A stretch of DNA of 64,000 bases from Verrucomicrobiota bacterium (GCA_019244415.1 JAFASN010000018.1:1-64000), one strand, 5' to 3'; positions 54,053 through 62,696 are shown, counted from the stretch's first letter. A program made the numbers and translations. Notes: a model not told the origin generated them from the sequence alone.

Positions 54053-55519
54053 ATGCCTGCGCCGGGTAAAACTTTGCCTCCGAACAGAACGCCCCCGCCC
54101 TCGGCAGACGCGCCATCAGCGCTCGTCCGCAACATTCGCCGGCTGCTCTGGCTTTACATTTTCCTGCTCGTGATCGAGGGCGCGCTGCGCAAGTGGGTTG
54201 TGCCGCAGTTATCGAACCCGCTGCTGCTGGTGCGTGATCCGATCGTCCTGGTTATCTACCTTCTCGCCGCGCGCGCCGGCGTCTGGCCGCGCAATTGGTT
54301 CATGTACTTTCTCGTACCGCTCGCACTGCTCTCCTGGATCACCGGAGTTCTGGTACTCGAGCCGTATGTGCCGATGTCGCGTGTACTTATTGTCACCTCC
54401 TACGGCTTCCGCTCCAATTTCCTGCACCTGCCGCTCATCTTCGTTTTCGCCAATGTCTTTGACGCTGAAGACGTGAAGAAAATCGGCTGGTGGATTTTGC
54501 TCGGCATGATTCCGATGGGACTGATCATGGCGCTCCAGTTCCACGCCTCGCCCGACTCATTCATCAATCGCACCGTGGGGCTCGGTGAAGGCGAACAGAT
54601 CACGGCCGGCGGCGGCAAGATCCGACCGCCTGGGACATTCTCGTTTATTTCCGGCCCCATCTATTACGTCGCGCTCGCGTCCGCATTCGCGATCTTCGGC
54701 GCGCTCTCCCGCGCGACTTACCGCAACTGGCTGCTCGTCGGCAGCGGGCTCAGCATTCTCCTGGCGATTGTTGTTTCCGGGAGCCGGTCGCTTGTTCTTT
54801 CCGTGTTGCTGGTTGTTTTCTCGTTAGCTTTTGTGCTTTTGCTTCGACCTGATGCCGTGAATCGTCTCGGCCGCACTTTGTTTGTCATCGTGGTCGCAAG
54901 TTATCTTATCACTCGCATTCCGATTGTGCAGCACGGCCTCAGTATTCTGTCCGACCGCTTCACTGAATCGGCCGAGGTTGAGGAAACAAGCGTGACACGT
55001 GGACTGATCGAGCGCACGCTCGGTGGATTCACCGAAGGCTTGACTCGCATCAATCGCATTCCACTCGGCGGTTATGGACTCGGGCTGGGCACGAACGTCG
55101 GCGCGCGTGCCCTTGTCGGCCGCGTCACATTTTTGCTGGCGGAGAACGAATGGTCACGCGTCCTGCTCGAGAGTGGCCCGATCCTGGGTCTCGCATTTCT
55201 TGTCTGGCGTACTGCACTCGTGTGCCGTCTCGGCGCGCTTTCACTGGGCGCACTCGGTCGGGCAGAAATTCTGCCGCTGTTGCTCTTCAGCGCCGGCTTC
55301 ATTGTTTTGCTGAATGGACAGTTCGGGCAACCGACCAGCCTTGGTTTCGCCGTAGTACTGAACGGTCTCTGCCTTGCCTCGACACGCCCACGCAAGCTTA
55401 TCGCGCCTCCGCTGCCTTCTACCATCGCGCCGCGCCGGCCCCGTGGCCGCTCACCTTACGCCGAGCGCTTGCACCGCGCTGATCCCACGCCCGCGACCAA
55501 TGGTTCTGTTGATCGGTAA
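54053..55519 (+). CDS. O-antigen polymerase/ligase-like membrane protein (Wzy/WaaL type)
   Basis: A 488-residue polytopic protein with about 10-12 helices beginning near residue 28. The central periplasmic-loop region has L-G-G-Y-G-L-G-L-G-T-N and E-N-E-W-S-R-V-L-L-E-S-G-P-I-L-G-L-A-F-L, the pattern common to the Wzy_C/O-antigen ligase superfamily. In a Wzx-type locus it is the likely polymerase. The C-terminal tail is Arg/Pro-rich and cytoplasmic. The last 20 bases overlap the next glycosyltransferase gene. Confidence 0.85.
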   Translation: MPAPGKTLPPNRTPPPSADAPSALVRNIRRLLWLYIFLLVIEGALRKWVVPQLSNPLLLVRDPIVLVIYLLAARAGVWPRNWFMYFLVPLALLSWITGVLVLEPYVPMSRVLIVTSYGFRSNFLHLPLIFVFANVFDAEDVKKIGWWILLGMIPMGLIMALQFHASPDSFINRTVGLGEGEQITAGGGKIRPPGTFSFISGPIYYVALASAFAIFGALSRATYRNWLLVGSGLSILLAIVVSGSRSLVLSVLLVVFSLAFVLLLRPDAVNRLGRTLFVIVVASYLITRIPIVQHGLSILSDRFTESAEVEETSVTRGLIERTLGGFTEGLTRINRIPLGGYGLGLGTNVGARALVGRVTFLLAENEWSRVLLESGPILGLAFLVWRTALVCRLGALSLGALGRAEILPLLLFSAGFIVLLNGQFGQPTSLGFAVVLNGLCLASTRPRKLIAPPLPSTIAPRRPRGRSPYAERLHRADPTPATNGSVDR

Positions 55520-56621
55520 CTACGCGCCCGACCAACAGCAAAGCATGCAGCGCTTCACGCAAATGATGTTGCGCGAGCTGCGCGCTCTCGATCTGCCCGC
55601 AAAAGTACTGCGCCCGCAACCGTGGCTGATTCGTTTCCTTCGCCTCCGGGTTCTGAACAAGTGGATCGGTTACTTCGATAAGTACGTCATCTTCCCGCTG
55701 CGGCTCCGCGCCGCCGTGAGCCGAGCGCAGATCGTGCACATCTGCGATCATTCGAACGCCGTTTACACTTCACACTTCCGCAACGTCCCCGTGGTGGTGA
55801 CCTGCCACGATCTTCTCGCCGTGCGCGGTGCACTCGGTGACGAGACTGATTGTCCCGCGTCCATCACCGGCAAACTGCTCCAGCGGTGCATTCTCAGCGG
55901 ATTGCGCCGAGCGGGCGCCATCGCCTGCGTCTCACATGCAACCGCCGCCGATGCGAAGCGCTTGCTCGCGAGCGCGCCAAAGCCGCCACGCATCAGCGTC
56001 ATTGAGAACGGGTTGAACTATGATTTCCAAACACTGGAGGAAGGCGAGATCATTCGCCGTTTGGCGCCGGTGCAACGACTCAAGCTCGACCGCCCGTTCG
56101 TACTTCATGTTGGCTCAAACCTCCGCCGCAAAAACCGCGACGGCGTTTTGCGCATTTTCGCGAGTACAAAAGAGCAATGGAACGCACAGCTGGTTTTTGC
56201 CGGCGAGTCAATCACCGCGGATCTCAGCGCGATGGCGCTGCAGCTCGGAATGACGCATCGCGTTATCAGCATCGTCTCGCCGGAAAGCGAATTGCTCGAA
56301 GCACTCTACAATCGCGCTCACGCACTGCTTTTCCCCTCGCGTTTCGAGGGATTCGGCTGGCCTATCGCCGAAGCACAGGCCTGCGGCTGCCCCGTACTCA
56401 CAAGCAAAGCGGCACCAATGTCCGAAATCGCCGGGGACGCCGCGTTGCTTCGCGACGTCAATGATGAAGACGGCTTCGCGGAGGATTTGCTTCGCCTGCG
56501 TAGCGCAGAGTTGCGGGCGAAATATCGCGCGCTCGGATTGCAGAACGCCGCGCGCTTCAGCGCACGCAAAATGGCGGAGCGTTACGTTGCGCTTTACCGC
56601 GAGCTCGGCGCAGCAGCATGA
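55500..56621 (+). CDS. Glycosyltransferase, GT4 family (mannosyltransferase-like)
   Basis: A 373-residue GT-B protein beginning M-V-L-L-I-G-N-Y-A-P-D-Q-Q-Q-S-M at an ATG within the end of the polymerase gene; the frame is open further upstream but not family-like. N-terminal H-D-L-L-A-V-R-G and V-S-H-A-T-A-A-D fit GT4 enzymes of the WbpY/MtfB group. The donor side has F-V-L-H-V-G-S-N-L-R-R-K-N-R, L-F-P-S-R-F-E-G-F-G-W-P-I-A-E-A-Q-A-C-G-C-P-V and the E-x7-E pair. ATGA overlap with the acetyltransferase gene follows. Confidence 0.9.
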   Translation: MVLLIGNYAPDQQQSMQRFTQMMLRELRALDLPAKVLRPQPWLIRFLRLRVLNKWIGYFDKYVIFPLRLRAAVSRAQIVHICDHSNAVYTSHFRNVPVVVTCHDLLAVRGALGDETDCPASITGKLLQRCILSGLRRAGAIACVSHATAADAKRLLASAPKPPRISVIENGLNYDFQTLEEGEIIRRLAPVQRLKLDRPFVLHVGSNLRRKNRDGVLRIFASTKEQWNAQLVFAGESITADLSAMALQLGMTHRVISIVSPESELLEALYNRAHALLFPSRFEGFGWPIAEAQACGCPVLTSKAAPMSEIAGDAALLRDVNDEDGFAEDLLRLRSAELRAKYRALGLQNAARFSARKMAERYVALYRELGAAA

Positions 56622-57283
56622 AACGATTGCTGATGCTCCTGGCCGTACTCCTGCCATGGAGTTTGCGTCGCGCGTTTCTCCAGCAGCAATTCGGTTTCCA
56701 AATTCATCCCAGCGCACGCATCGGTTTCGCCTTCATTTTTCCCTGCCGCTTGATCATGGAGGAAGGGACGAGCATCGGGGATCTCACCGTCGCCAAGAAC
56801 CTCGATCTGCTGCACCTGAAAGCGCACGCCACGATCGGCCGCGGCAACTGGATCACTGGTTTTCCGCTGGGCGATTCGCCGCATTTCGCGGGCGAACGCG
56901 ATCGTCGGCCCGAGCTCATCCTGGGCGAGCACTCCGCCATCACCAATCGGCACCTCATTGATTGCACCAGCTCGATCAGCATCGGCGCGTTCACCACGAT
57001 TGCCGGTTTCCAGTCGCAATTCCTTTCGCACTCGATCGACATTCGCGCGAACCGCCAGGCATCGCGTCCGATCCACGTCGGCAGCTATTGTTTTGTCGGG
57101 ACTGATTGCGTCCTGCTCGGTGGCGCGGCTCTGCCCGATTACTCTGTCCTCGGCGCGAAATCGCTCCTAAACAAAAGCTACACGCAAACGCATAGGCTTT
57201 ATGGCGGTGTGCCCGCGCGCGAAGTACAAACGCTCCCGGCCGACTCCGCTTATTTCCACCGCCGCGAAGGCTTCGTCGTTTAG
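56618..57283 (+). CDS. Left-handed beta-helix acetyltransferase (WcaF/colanic-acid type)
   Basis: A 221-residue protein of the hexapeptide-repeat family. Hexads are visible in I-H-P-S-A-R-I-G-F-A-F, A-T-I-G-R-G-N-W-I and, towards the end, G-S-Y-C-F-V-G-T-D-C-V-L-L-G-G-A-A-L-P-D-Y-S-V-L-G-A. It would add acetyl groups to the repeat unit, a common modification of capsules and exopolysaccharides. A hydrophobic N-terminal helix (about 1-16) suggests membrane contact. It overlaps the preceding gene by ATGA; the next gene starts two bases after its stop. Confidence 0.88.
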   Translation: MKRLLMLLAVLLPWSLRRAFLQQQFGFQIHPSARIGFAFIFPCRLIMEEGTSIGDLTVAKNLDLLHLKAHATIGRGNWITGFPLGDSPHFAGERDRRPELILGEHSAITNRHLIDCTSSISIGAFTTIAGFQSQFLSHSIDIRANRQASRPIHVGSYCFVGTDCVLLGGAALPDYSVLGAKSLLNKSYTQTHRLYGGVPAREVQTLPADSAYFHRREGFVV

Positions 57284-57284
57284 C

Positions 57285-58439
57285 TTGAGAGTTCTGCAAA
57301 CAGTGCAGACGCTGAATCCGCGCACTGGCGGAGTTGCGCGTGCTGTTCTCGCGTTGAGTCGGGAGATGGAAAAACGCGGCGCGCAGATCACGGTCGTCGC
57401 CCAGGATGATCCCGCCGCGCCCTGGCTATCCGATTCGCCGTTGAACATCATCGCAGTTGGCGGAGGAAAATCGAGCTACCGCTACTCGCGCGCGCTGGCT
57501 GATTGGCTGCGGGAGCACATCACTGAGTACGACTGCGCCATCGCGAATGGCCTCTGGCAATACCACAGCTTCGCTCTTGCGCGCGAGTGCGGCAGAACGC
57601 GGACGCCGTACTTCGTTTTTCCGCACGGCATGCTTGATCCCTGGTTCAAGCACACCTACCCGCTGAAGCACCTGAAAAAATGGCTCTACTGGCCGTGGGC
57701 GGATTACCGCGTGCTGCGCAATGCGGCCGCCGTCATCTTCACCTCGGAAGAAGAACGGCAGCTCGCGCGCGAATCGTTCTGGCTTTACCGCGCCAACGAA
57801 ATTGTCTCACCCCTAGGCGCGGAAGCGCCGGCCCAGGCAGGCAGCGGCGCGAAGAATCTTTTCCTGGCGAAATTCCCGGAAGTGGAAAAAACGCGCATGC
57901 TGCTTTTCCTCGGCCGCATTCATCCCAAAAAAGGTTGCGACATGCTGATCGATGCGCTCCCGCGCCACGCCTTGACTGACGAGCCGCTCTCCCTGGTACT
58001 CGCTGGGCCGGACCAGATCGGCTGGCAAGCGCAATTGCGCGAGCGGCTCGCGCGCATGGACGTGTCACCTCGCGTCATTTTCGCCGGCATGCTCGAGGGA
58101 ACGCTGAAAAACGGTGCGTTCGGGAATGCCGACGCCTTCATTTTGCCCTCGCACCAGGAAAACTTCGGCATGGCGGTGATCGAGGCGCTCGCGTTCGGCG
58201 TTCCAGTACTCATTTCGGATAAAGTGAACATCTGGCGCGAGATCGAAGCCGAGCGCGCAGGCTATACCGAACCGGACGATCTCGCCGGCACGACGCGTCT
58301 GGTCGAGCGTTGGCTGCATACTGCTCCCGCCGATCGGGAACAGATGCGCGAAAACGCCCGCCGATGTTTTCAGCAACGCTTTGAAATCGGCCGCGCCGCC
58401 GATTCACTTTTAAGAATTTTGCGCGAGCGCACGCGATGA
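57285..58439 (+). CDS. Glycosyltransferase, GT4 family
   Basis: A 384-residue GT-B protein. TTG at 57285, two bases after the previous stop, gives M-R-V-L-Q-T-V-Q-T-L-N-P-R-T-G-G-V-A-R, which aligns with GT4 starts; no ATG is nearby. P-H-G-M-L-D-P-W is characteristic of a subgroup of exopolysaccharide GT4 enzymes. The donor side has L-L-F-L-G-R-I-H-P-K-K-G-C-D-M-L, L-P-S-H-Q-E-N-F-G-M-A-V-I-E-A-L-A-F-G-V-P-V and the E-x7-E pair. The stop overlaps the following ATG (ATGA). Confidence 0.9.
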   Translation: MRVLQTVQTLNPRTGGVARAVLALSREMEKRGAQITVVAQDDPAAPWLSDSPLNIIAVGGGKSSYRYSRALADWLREHITEYDCAIANGLWQYHSFALARECGRTRTPYFVFPHGMLDPWFKHTYPLKHLKKWLYWPWADYRVLRNAAAVIFTSEEERQLARESFWLYRANEIVSPLGAEAPAQAGSGAKNLFLAKFPEVEKTRMLLFLGRIHPKKGCDMLIDALPRHALTDEPLSLVLAGPDQIGWQAQLRERLARMDVSPRVIFAGMLEGTLKNGAFGNADAFILPSHQENFGMAVIEALAFGVPVLISDKVNIWREIEAERAGYTEPDDLAGTTRLVERWLHTAPADREQMRENARRCFQQRFEIGRAADSLLRILRERTR

Positions 58440-59551
58440 AAATCACCGTCGTACTCGGCGCGTTTTTTCCCGTGCCGCCGACAATGGGCGGGGCGGTTGA
58501 AAAAGCATGGTTCGCACTGGCGCACGAGTTTGCCTCGAGGGGTCACGAAGTAACGATGGTATCGCGCGCGATGCCGGCTCTGCCGCGCGAAGAATTCACC
58601 CGCGGCATTCGGCACCTTCGCGTGGCCGGCTTCGATACTCCGAGATCGCTTATCTGGCTGAAGTTGCTCGATTTGGTGTATTCGCTTCGGGCGCGCCGCA
58701 TTCTTCCGCGGGCAGACATCCTCGTGACGAACACCTTCTGGCTGCCGCTGCTCGTGCGCGATTCACAACGCGGAAATATTTACGTCCACGTGGGGCGTTA
58801 TCCGAAAGGGCAAATGCGTTTCTACAAACGCGCCGCGCGTTTGCAGGCGCCTTCGAGCGAAATCGCAGAGGCGATCGCGCGCGAAGCGCCGTCATTGCGT
58901 GCAAGAACAATCGCGATTCCGTATCCGGGGCCGCCAGCCAATGCCGCTGAACCGTCATTCCATGCCCGCGAAAAAATCGTTCTTTACGTCGGCCGCGTGC
59001 ACCCGGAAAAAGGCGTCCACTTGCTGGTCGAAGCGTTCGCTGGCAGCGAACTTGCGGGATGGAAACTCGTGGTTACCGGATCAACGGAAACTAAGTACGG
59101 TGGTGGCGGCGGCGAGTACGCGGCGCGCTTGCGCGACCTCGCCGGCAACGCTGATGTCGAATTTCACGGACCAATCTTTGATCAAGCGCAGCTTCAGCAG
59201 CAGTACTCACGGGCACGAATCTTTCTTTATCCTTCGCTCGCCGTGCACGGCGAAACTTTTGGTCTCGCTCCGCTGGAAGCGATGTCGCACGCTTGCGCGG
59301 TGATCGTTTCCAGCCTGGCCTGCTTTCGAGAGTTCATCATTCCTGGGCAGACCGGTTTCGTCTTCTCCGAAAACACTGCCGAGTCGCTCGCGGGCACATT
59401 GCGTTCAGTCATCGCGAACGAGAGTGATCTTGCGCGAGTAGCCGAAGCTGGCCGGCACAAGTCGGAGGAATTCTCGCTGCCGCGCGTAGCTGATCGTTTC
59501 CTCGCTGATTTCCAAACCGTCATCCTACATGGCGAACGAGCAGATCGTTAA
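58436..59551 (+). CDS. Glycosyltransferase, GT4 family
   Basis: A 371-residue GT-B enzyme opening M-K-I-T-V-V-L-G-A-F-F-P-V-P-P-T-M-G-G-A. The donor half has I-V-L-Y-V-G-R-V-H-P-E-K-G-V-H-L-L-V, Y-P-S-L-A-V-H-G-E-T-F-G-L-A-P-L-E-A-M-S-H-A-C-A-V and G-Q-T-G-F-V-F. A glycine run (Y-G-G-G-G-G-E-Y) near 222-229 is unusual for the family and may form a flexible loop. It overlaps the second acetyltransferase gene by 23 bases. Confidence 0.92.
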   Translation: MKITVVLGAFFPVPPTMGGAVEKAWFALAHEFASRGHEVTMVSRAMPALPREEFTRGIRHLRVAGFDTPRSLIWLKLLDLVYSLRARRILPRADILVTNTFWLPLLVRDSQRGNIYVHVGRYPKGQMRFYKRAARLQAPSSEIAEAIAREAPSLRARTIAIPYPGPPANAAEPSFHAREKIVLYVGRVHPEKGVHLLVEAFAGSELAGWKLVVTGSTETKYGGGGGEYAARLRDLAGNADVEFHGPIFDQAQLQQQYSRARIFLYPSLAVHGETFGLAPLEAMSHACAVIVSSLACFREFIIPGQTGFVFSENTAESLAGTLRSVIANESDLARVAEAGRHKSEEFSLPRVADRFLADFQTVILHGERADR

Positions 59552-60083
59552 TCAAAACCAGCAGACTGCCTTCGAATCCCCCTGGAGCGGCAGCGAACGC
59601 ATGATGCGTGCACTTTGGGAATTCTGCTGGCTCGTTTTCTGCCAGTGGACGCCCAAGCCACTCAACCCGTGGCGGCTGTTTTGGCTGCGGGTGTTTGAAG
59701 CGACAATCGAAGGGAAGCCGTTCGTGCATCAACGCGCCCGCATCGCCATTCCGTGGAATCTCACGTTGCGCGACCGCGCCTGCCTAGGCGATCGTGCGAA
59801 CGCTTACACGCTTGGCCAAATCGAGATCGGCCAACGTGCGACGGTCGCCCAGGAAGTTTACCTCAGCACCGGCAGCCACGATTTCACGCAATCCGGCATG
59901 CCGCTGACCGTCGCGAAAATCACCATCGAACCGGACGCGTTTATCGGCGCGCGCGCATTCGTTTTGCCTGGCGTGACAATCGGCGCCCGCAGCGTCATTG
60001 GCGCGTGCTCGGTCGTGACGAAAGATGTGCCGCCGGATGTGATCGCGGCGGGGAATCCCTGTCGCGTGTTGCGATCGCGATGA
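59529..60083 (+). CDS. Hexapeptide-repeat acetyltransferase (WcaF-like), second copy
   Basis: A 184-residue protein with the standard colanic-acid acetyltransferase layout. Early residues include W-T-P-K-P-L-N-P-W-R-L-F-W-L-R-V-F, the hexads run I-E-I-G-Q-R-A-T-V-A-Q-E-V-Y-L-S-T-G-S-H-D and the end is V-T-K-D-V-P-P-D-V-I-A-A-G-N-P-C-R-V. The H in T-G-S-H-D is the catalytic His. It is a better match to WcaF than the first copy and would acetylate another position or sugar. A repeat element follows its stop directly. Confidence 0.92.
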   Translation: MANEQIVNQNQQTAFESPWSGSERMMRALWEFCWLVFCQWTPKPLNPWRLFWLRVFEATIEGKPFVHQRARIAIPWNLTLRDRACLGDRANAYTLGQIEIGQRATVAQEVYLSTGSHDFTQSGMPLTVAKITIEPDAFIGARAFVLPGVTIGARSVIGACSVVTKDVPPDVIAAGNPCRVLRSR

Positions 60084-60087
60084 TTTC

Positions 60088-60171
60088 GTCATCCCAGGCG
60101 AAGCAAAGCCAGCGCTCGAGAAGCAGTACCGGGAACTTAGCAGCACGGCACTCCTCCTCGCCCGGAATGAC
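60088..60171. repeat. Inverted-repeat element between acetyltransferase and GT2 genes
   Basis: Left end GTCATCCCAGGCGA and right end TCGCCCGGAATGAC are inverted copies with two mismatches; length is 84 bases. The family is the one seen at 17597, 21764 and 61946. The right end contains the ATG at 60167 that starts the next glycosyltransferase, so the element supplies its start region. The upstream reading frame is also open through it. Confidence 0.7.
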
Positions 60172-61042
60172 AACGAGCAAAGTTCCTGTTTCCGTCATCG
60201 TTCCCGTCAAAAATGAGGCGGCCAATTTGCCGCGTTGCCTCGACGCGGTGAAATGGGCGGACGAAATCCTGGTTGTCGATTCCCAGAGTACCGACGGCTC
60301 CGCGACGATCACCGAGTCGCACCACGCCAGCGTCGTGCAGTTCCATTTCAACGGCACGTGGCCGAAGAAGAAGAACTGGGCTCTCGAAACCGTGCCATTT
60401 CGAAATGAATGGGTCTTCATTTTGGACGCCGACGAAGTGTTGCCGCCCGAAGCGGGGCCGGAATTTGCTCGCGCCATCGCCAACGCCGGTGACATTGCAG
60501 GTTATTGGATCAACCGGCGGTTCATGTTCATGGGAAAATGGTTGCGGCACGCCTATTACCCGAATTGGAATCTGCGCCTGTTCCGGCACGCGCTCGGCCG
60601 CTACGAAAAGCTCACCAACGCCGCGACGGATAGCGGCGACAACGAAGTCCATGAGCACGTCGTAGTACGCGGGCCGACGGCGCGGCTGCGGGTCGAGATG
60701 GACCATTACGCGTTTCCGTCAGTCGCGGTCTTCGTGGAAAAGCACAATCGGTACTCAAATTGGGAAGCAAAAGTCGCAGCGGACACTCTCATGCACGGAA
60801 GCGCGAAGAGGATCACCGGCACGAACGTCGGTACTCGGCGGCAATTGAAAACGCTTTTTTTGAAAATGCCGTTCCGCCCGCTGCTCCGTTTCTTGTACGT
60901 GTATGTCTGGCAAAAAGGTTTTCTCGATGGCGCGCAAGGTTATTATTTCGCCAGGTTACACGGATTTTACGAGTTCCTTTCTGTGGCAAAAACGCGCGAG
61001 TTATGCGTTCGCGAGCGCGACATTGCGTTGAGGAGAAAGTAG
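60167..61042 (+). CDS. Glycosyltransferase, GT2 family (WaaE/KdtX-like)
   Basis: A 291-residue GT-A enzyme. V-S-V-I-V-P-V-K-N-E-A-A-N-L-P-R-C-L, V-D-S-Q-S-T-D-G-S and F-I-L-D-A-D-E-V-L (D-x-D) are clear, with W-L-R-H-A-Y-Y-P-N-W-N-L-R-L-F-R-H in the acceptor region. WaaE-like enzymes add Glc or related residues to envelope glycans. The ATG at 60167 starts the conserved domain; an ATG at 60080 (ATGA overlap with the previous gene) would add 29 residues encoded by a repeat element. It is the last gene of the locus. A hydrophobic segment near the end suggests membrane association. Confidence 0.88.
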   Translation: MTTSKVPVSVIVPVKNEAANLPRCLDAVKWADEILVVDSQSTDGSATITESHHASVVQFHFNGTWPKKKNWALETVPFRNEWVFILDADEVLPPEAGPEFARAIANAGDIAGYWINRRFMFMGKWLRHAYYPNWNLRLFRHALGRYEKLTNAATDSGDNEVHEHVVVRGPTARLRVEMDHYAFPSVAVFVEKHNRYSNWEAKVAADTLMHGSAKRITGTNVGTRRQLKTLFLKMPFRPLLRFLYVYVWQKGFLDGAQGYYFARLHGFYEFLSVAKTRELCVRERDIALRRK

Positions 61043-61087
61043 CTTCTCGTCAGCTCAAATTCTGTTACCGCTGACCCGAAGAGGAAA

Positions 61088-61939
61088 ATGATTGCCACCG
61101 ACACTTACACCATCGGCCACTCGCCCGATCCGGATGACGCCTTCATGTTCTACGCCATCGCGGCGGAGAAGATCGATTTGCGTGGCTACAAATTCCGGCA
61201 TCAGCTCGAGGATATCGAGACTTTGAACGAGCGCGCGATGCGAGGGGAGCTGGAGATTTCCGCCGTTTCCATTCACGCCTACGCGCATATTACCGCGAAG
61301 TACGCGCTGCTCTCGTGCGGCGCGAGCATGGGCGACGGCTACGGGCCGCTGCTTGTCTGTCCTCACGAGATGCAGACGAGCGATGCCCGCGAATGGTTGC
61401 GGGGCAAAACCATCGCCGTGCCCGGAACGATGACGAGCGCGTTTCTCGCGCTGCAACTTTATCTGGGTGAATTCCAGCACGTTGTCGTGCCGTTTGATCA
61501 GATTTTCAATTCGGTGAAAAGCAGGCGAGCCGAGGCCGGACTCATCATTCACGAGGGCCAGCTCACCTATGCGCGGGCTGGTTTCCACAAAATCATCGAT
61601 CTCGGCGAATGGTGGACCAGCAGAACTGGCCTGCCATTGCCCCTGGGCGGAAATGTTTTGCGGAAAGATATGCCGCTGAATGTGCAGCGTGATCTGGCGG
61701 CGATTCTGCGCGAAAGCATCGATTACGGGTTGGCGCATCGCGAGGAGGCGGTGCGTCATTCGATGCCTTACGCGCGCGACATGGACGACAAGCTCGCGTC
61801 TAGGTTTATCGGCATGTACGTGAATGAGTACACGCGCGACTACGGCGAGCGCGGGCGGGAAGCGATCCGGCGTTTTCTGGGCGATGCGCGGGCGGCAGGT
61901 TACGTTGCGCGCGAGGTTACAGTCGAATTTGTGGAATAG
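61088..61939 (+). CDS. mqnD: 1,4-dihydroxy-6-naphthoate synthase (futalosine pathway)
   Basis: A 283-residue MqnD, which cleaves cyclic dehypoxanthinyl futalosine to 1,4-dihydroxy-6-naphthoate on the alternative menaquinone route. The family start is I-G-H-S-P-D-P-D-D-A-F-M-F-Y-A, followed by L-E-D-I-E-T-L-N, the I-S-A-V-S-I-H-A-Y block and V-P-G-T-M-T-S-A-F. A GAGGA Shine-Dalgarno precedes the ATG. Other mqn genes are outside the window. It shows that the organism probably uses futalosine-derived menaquinone. An inverted repeat follows its stop. Confidence 0.95.
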   Translation: MIATDTYTIGHSPDPDDAFMFYAIAAEKIDLRGYKFRHQLEDIETLNERAMRGELEISAVSIHAYAHITAKYALLSCGASMGDGYGPLLVCPHEMQTSDAREWLRGKTIAVPGTMTSAFLALQLYLGEFQHVVVPFDQIFNSVKSRRAEAGLIIHEGQLTYARAGFHKIIDLGEWWTSRTGLPLPLGGNVLRKDMPLNVQRDLAAILRESIDYGLAHREEAVRHSMPYARDMDDKLASRFIGMYVNEYTRDYGERGREAIRRFLGDARAAGYVAREVTVEFVE

Positions 61940-61945
61940 CTCACG

Positions 61946-62037
61946 TTATCCCGAGCGCAGCCGAGGGATCCCGGGAAGTTATCTTAACGTTTGCGCCGCG
62001 GGATCCCTCGACTCCGCTCCGCTGCGCTCGGGATGAC
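61946..62037. repeat. Long inverted repeat (GTCATCC family) after mqnD
   Basis: The left arm from 61946 has CCCGAGCGCAGC and GAGGGATCCCG. The right arm (about 61998-62037) is its inverted copy with a roughly ten-base insertion, ending GCTGCGCTCGGGATGAC. It can fold into one long hairpin between two converging genes and could stop transcription. It is the most complete member of the dispersed family. Confidence 0.8.
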
Positions 62038-62054
62038 CGGCAGGCACACCGCAC

Positions 62055-62237
62055 TTACGGCTTCTTCTTCTCCGCCTTGCCTTTGCCGATGGATTCCATG
62101 ACAAACGTTTTCACGCGCTCCCCTTCTTTTTTGAAGCCGGTGGAGAAATCGTGCGTTCCGTACTCGAAAAGTACGACGAAGCAGAAGGTGAAAAAGACGA
62201 ACAGGACGAGCCAGAAGAGCCCCCGAATGAGAGACAT
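62055..62237 (-). CDS. 60-residue membrane protein of unknown function
   Basis: A short protein with a strongly hydrophobic helix (about 5-28, rich in Phe and Leu: I-R-G-L-F-W-L-V-L-F-V-F-F). A charged amphipathic stretch F-K-K-E-G-E-R-V-K-T-F-V and a lysine-rich end follow. Small single-helix proteins of this kind are common but unnamed. Support is the clean membrane/charge pattern and the position between an inverted repeat and the GYD gene; it could still be a chance frame. Confidence 0.5.
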   Translation of the reverse strand: MSLIRGLFWLVLFVFFTFCFVVLFEYGTHDFSTGFKKEGERVKTFVMESIGKGKAEKKKP

Positions 62238-62375
62238 CGGCGGAGAGTAGAGCAGCCGTTGTGCCGGGTCAATTCACAGCGCCGAAAGCGGCTCGGTGCA
62301 TCGCATGTTCGCCTGCGGCGACTTGCCGGCGGCAAGATTCCGCGGAACTGGAAAGCTTAGCTCAACACAGGCGCA

Positions 62376-62696
62376 CTACGTTCCAGGCGCACGAAAGTTG
62401 ACCGTCTTTCGCACGGCCTGGTCGACTTCCTCCGGCGCAATCAGGACTGTGATCCGCGATTTGAGGCTTCCGCTGGCGTTGACGGCCAGTGACAGAGCTG
62501 AGGCGTCCACGTTGTTGGGCAGGTCGGCTATGATAATAAAATCGTCGTCGCCGAAGGCATAGTAGAATGCGTCGAGTCGTCCGCCCATGCTCTTGACTGA
62601 TTGCTCAGCCGCCTCGCGACGCTTCGACCCGCCCTCCTTCAGCAGGCCCTTCAAACCTCCATCTGAGTACGATCCGCGAATGAGATATTTTGGCAT
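62376..62696 (-). CDS. GYD-domain protein
   Basis: A 106-residue protein of the GYD family of small alpha/beta-barrel ferredoxin-like proteins. The start Y-L-I-R-G-S-Y-S, the conserved block M-G-G-R-L-D-A-F-Y-Y-A-F-G-D-D-D and the end with T-V-L-I-A-P-E-E-V-D are the usual segments. The biochemical role is unknown. An AAAGGAG Shine-Dalgarno lies upstream of the ATG. It is a single gene with 229 bases to the aminotransferase, in which no clear feature was found. Confidence 0.88.
   Translation of the reverse strand: MPKYLIRGSYSDGGLKGLLKEGGSKRREAAEQSVKSMGGRLDAFYYAFGDDDFIIIADLPNNVDASALSLAVNASGSLKSRITVLIAPEEVDQAVRKTVNFRAPGT

Noticed and set aside
62238-62375. Possible tRNA or small RNA between the 60-residue protein gene and the GYD gene
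   Set aside because: GC-rich stems are present but no TTCGAAT-type T-loop, acceptor stem or terminator could be identified.
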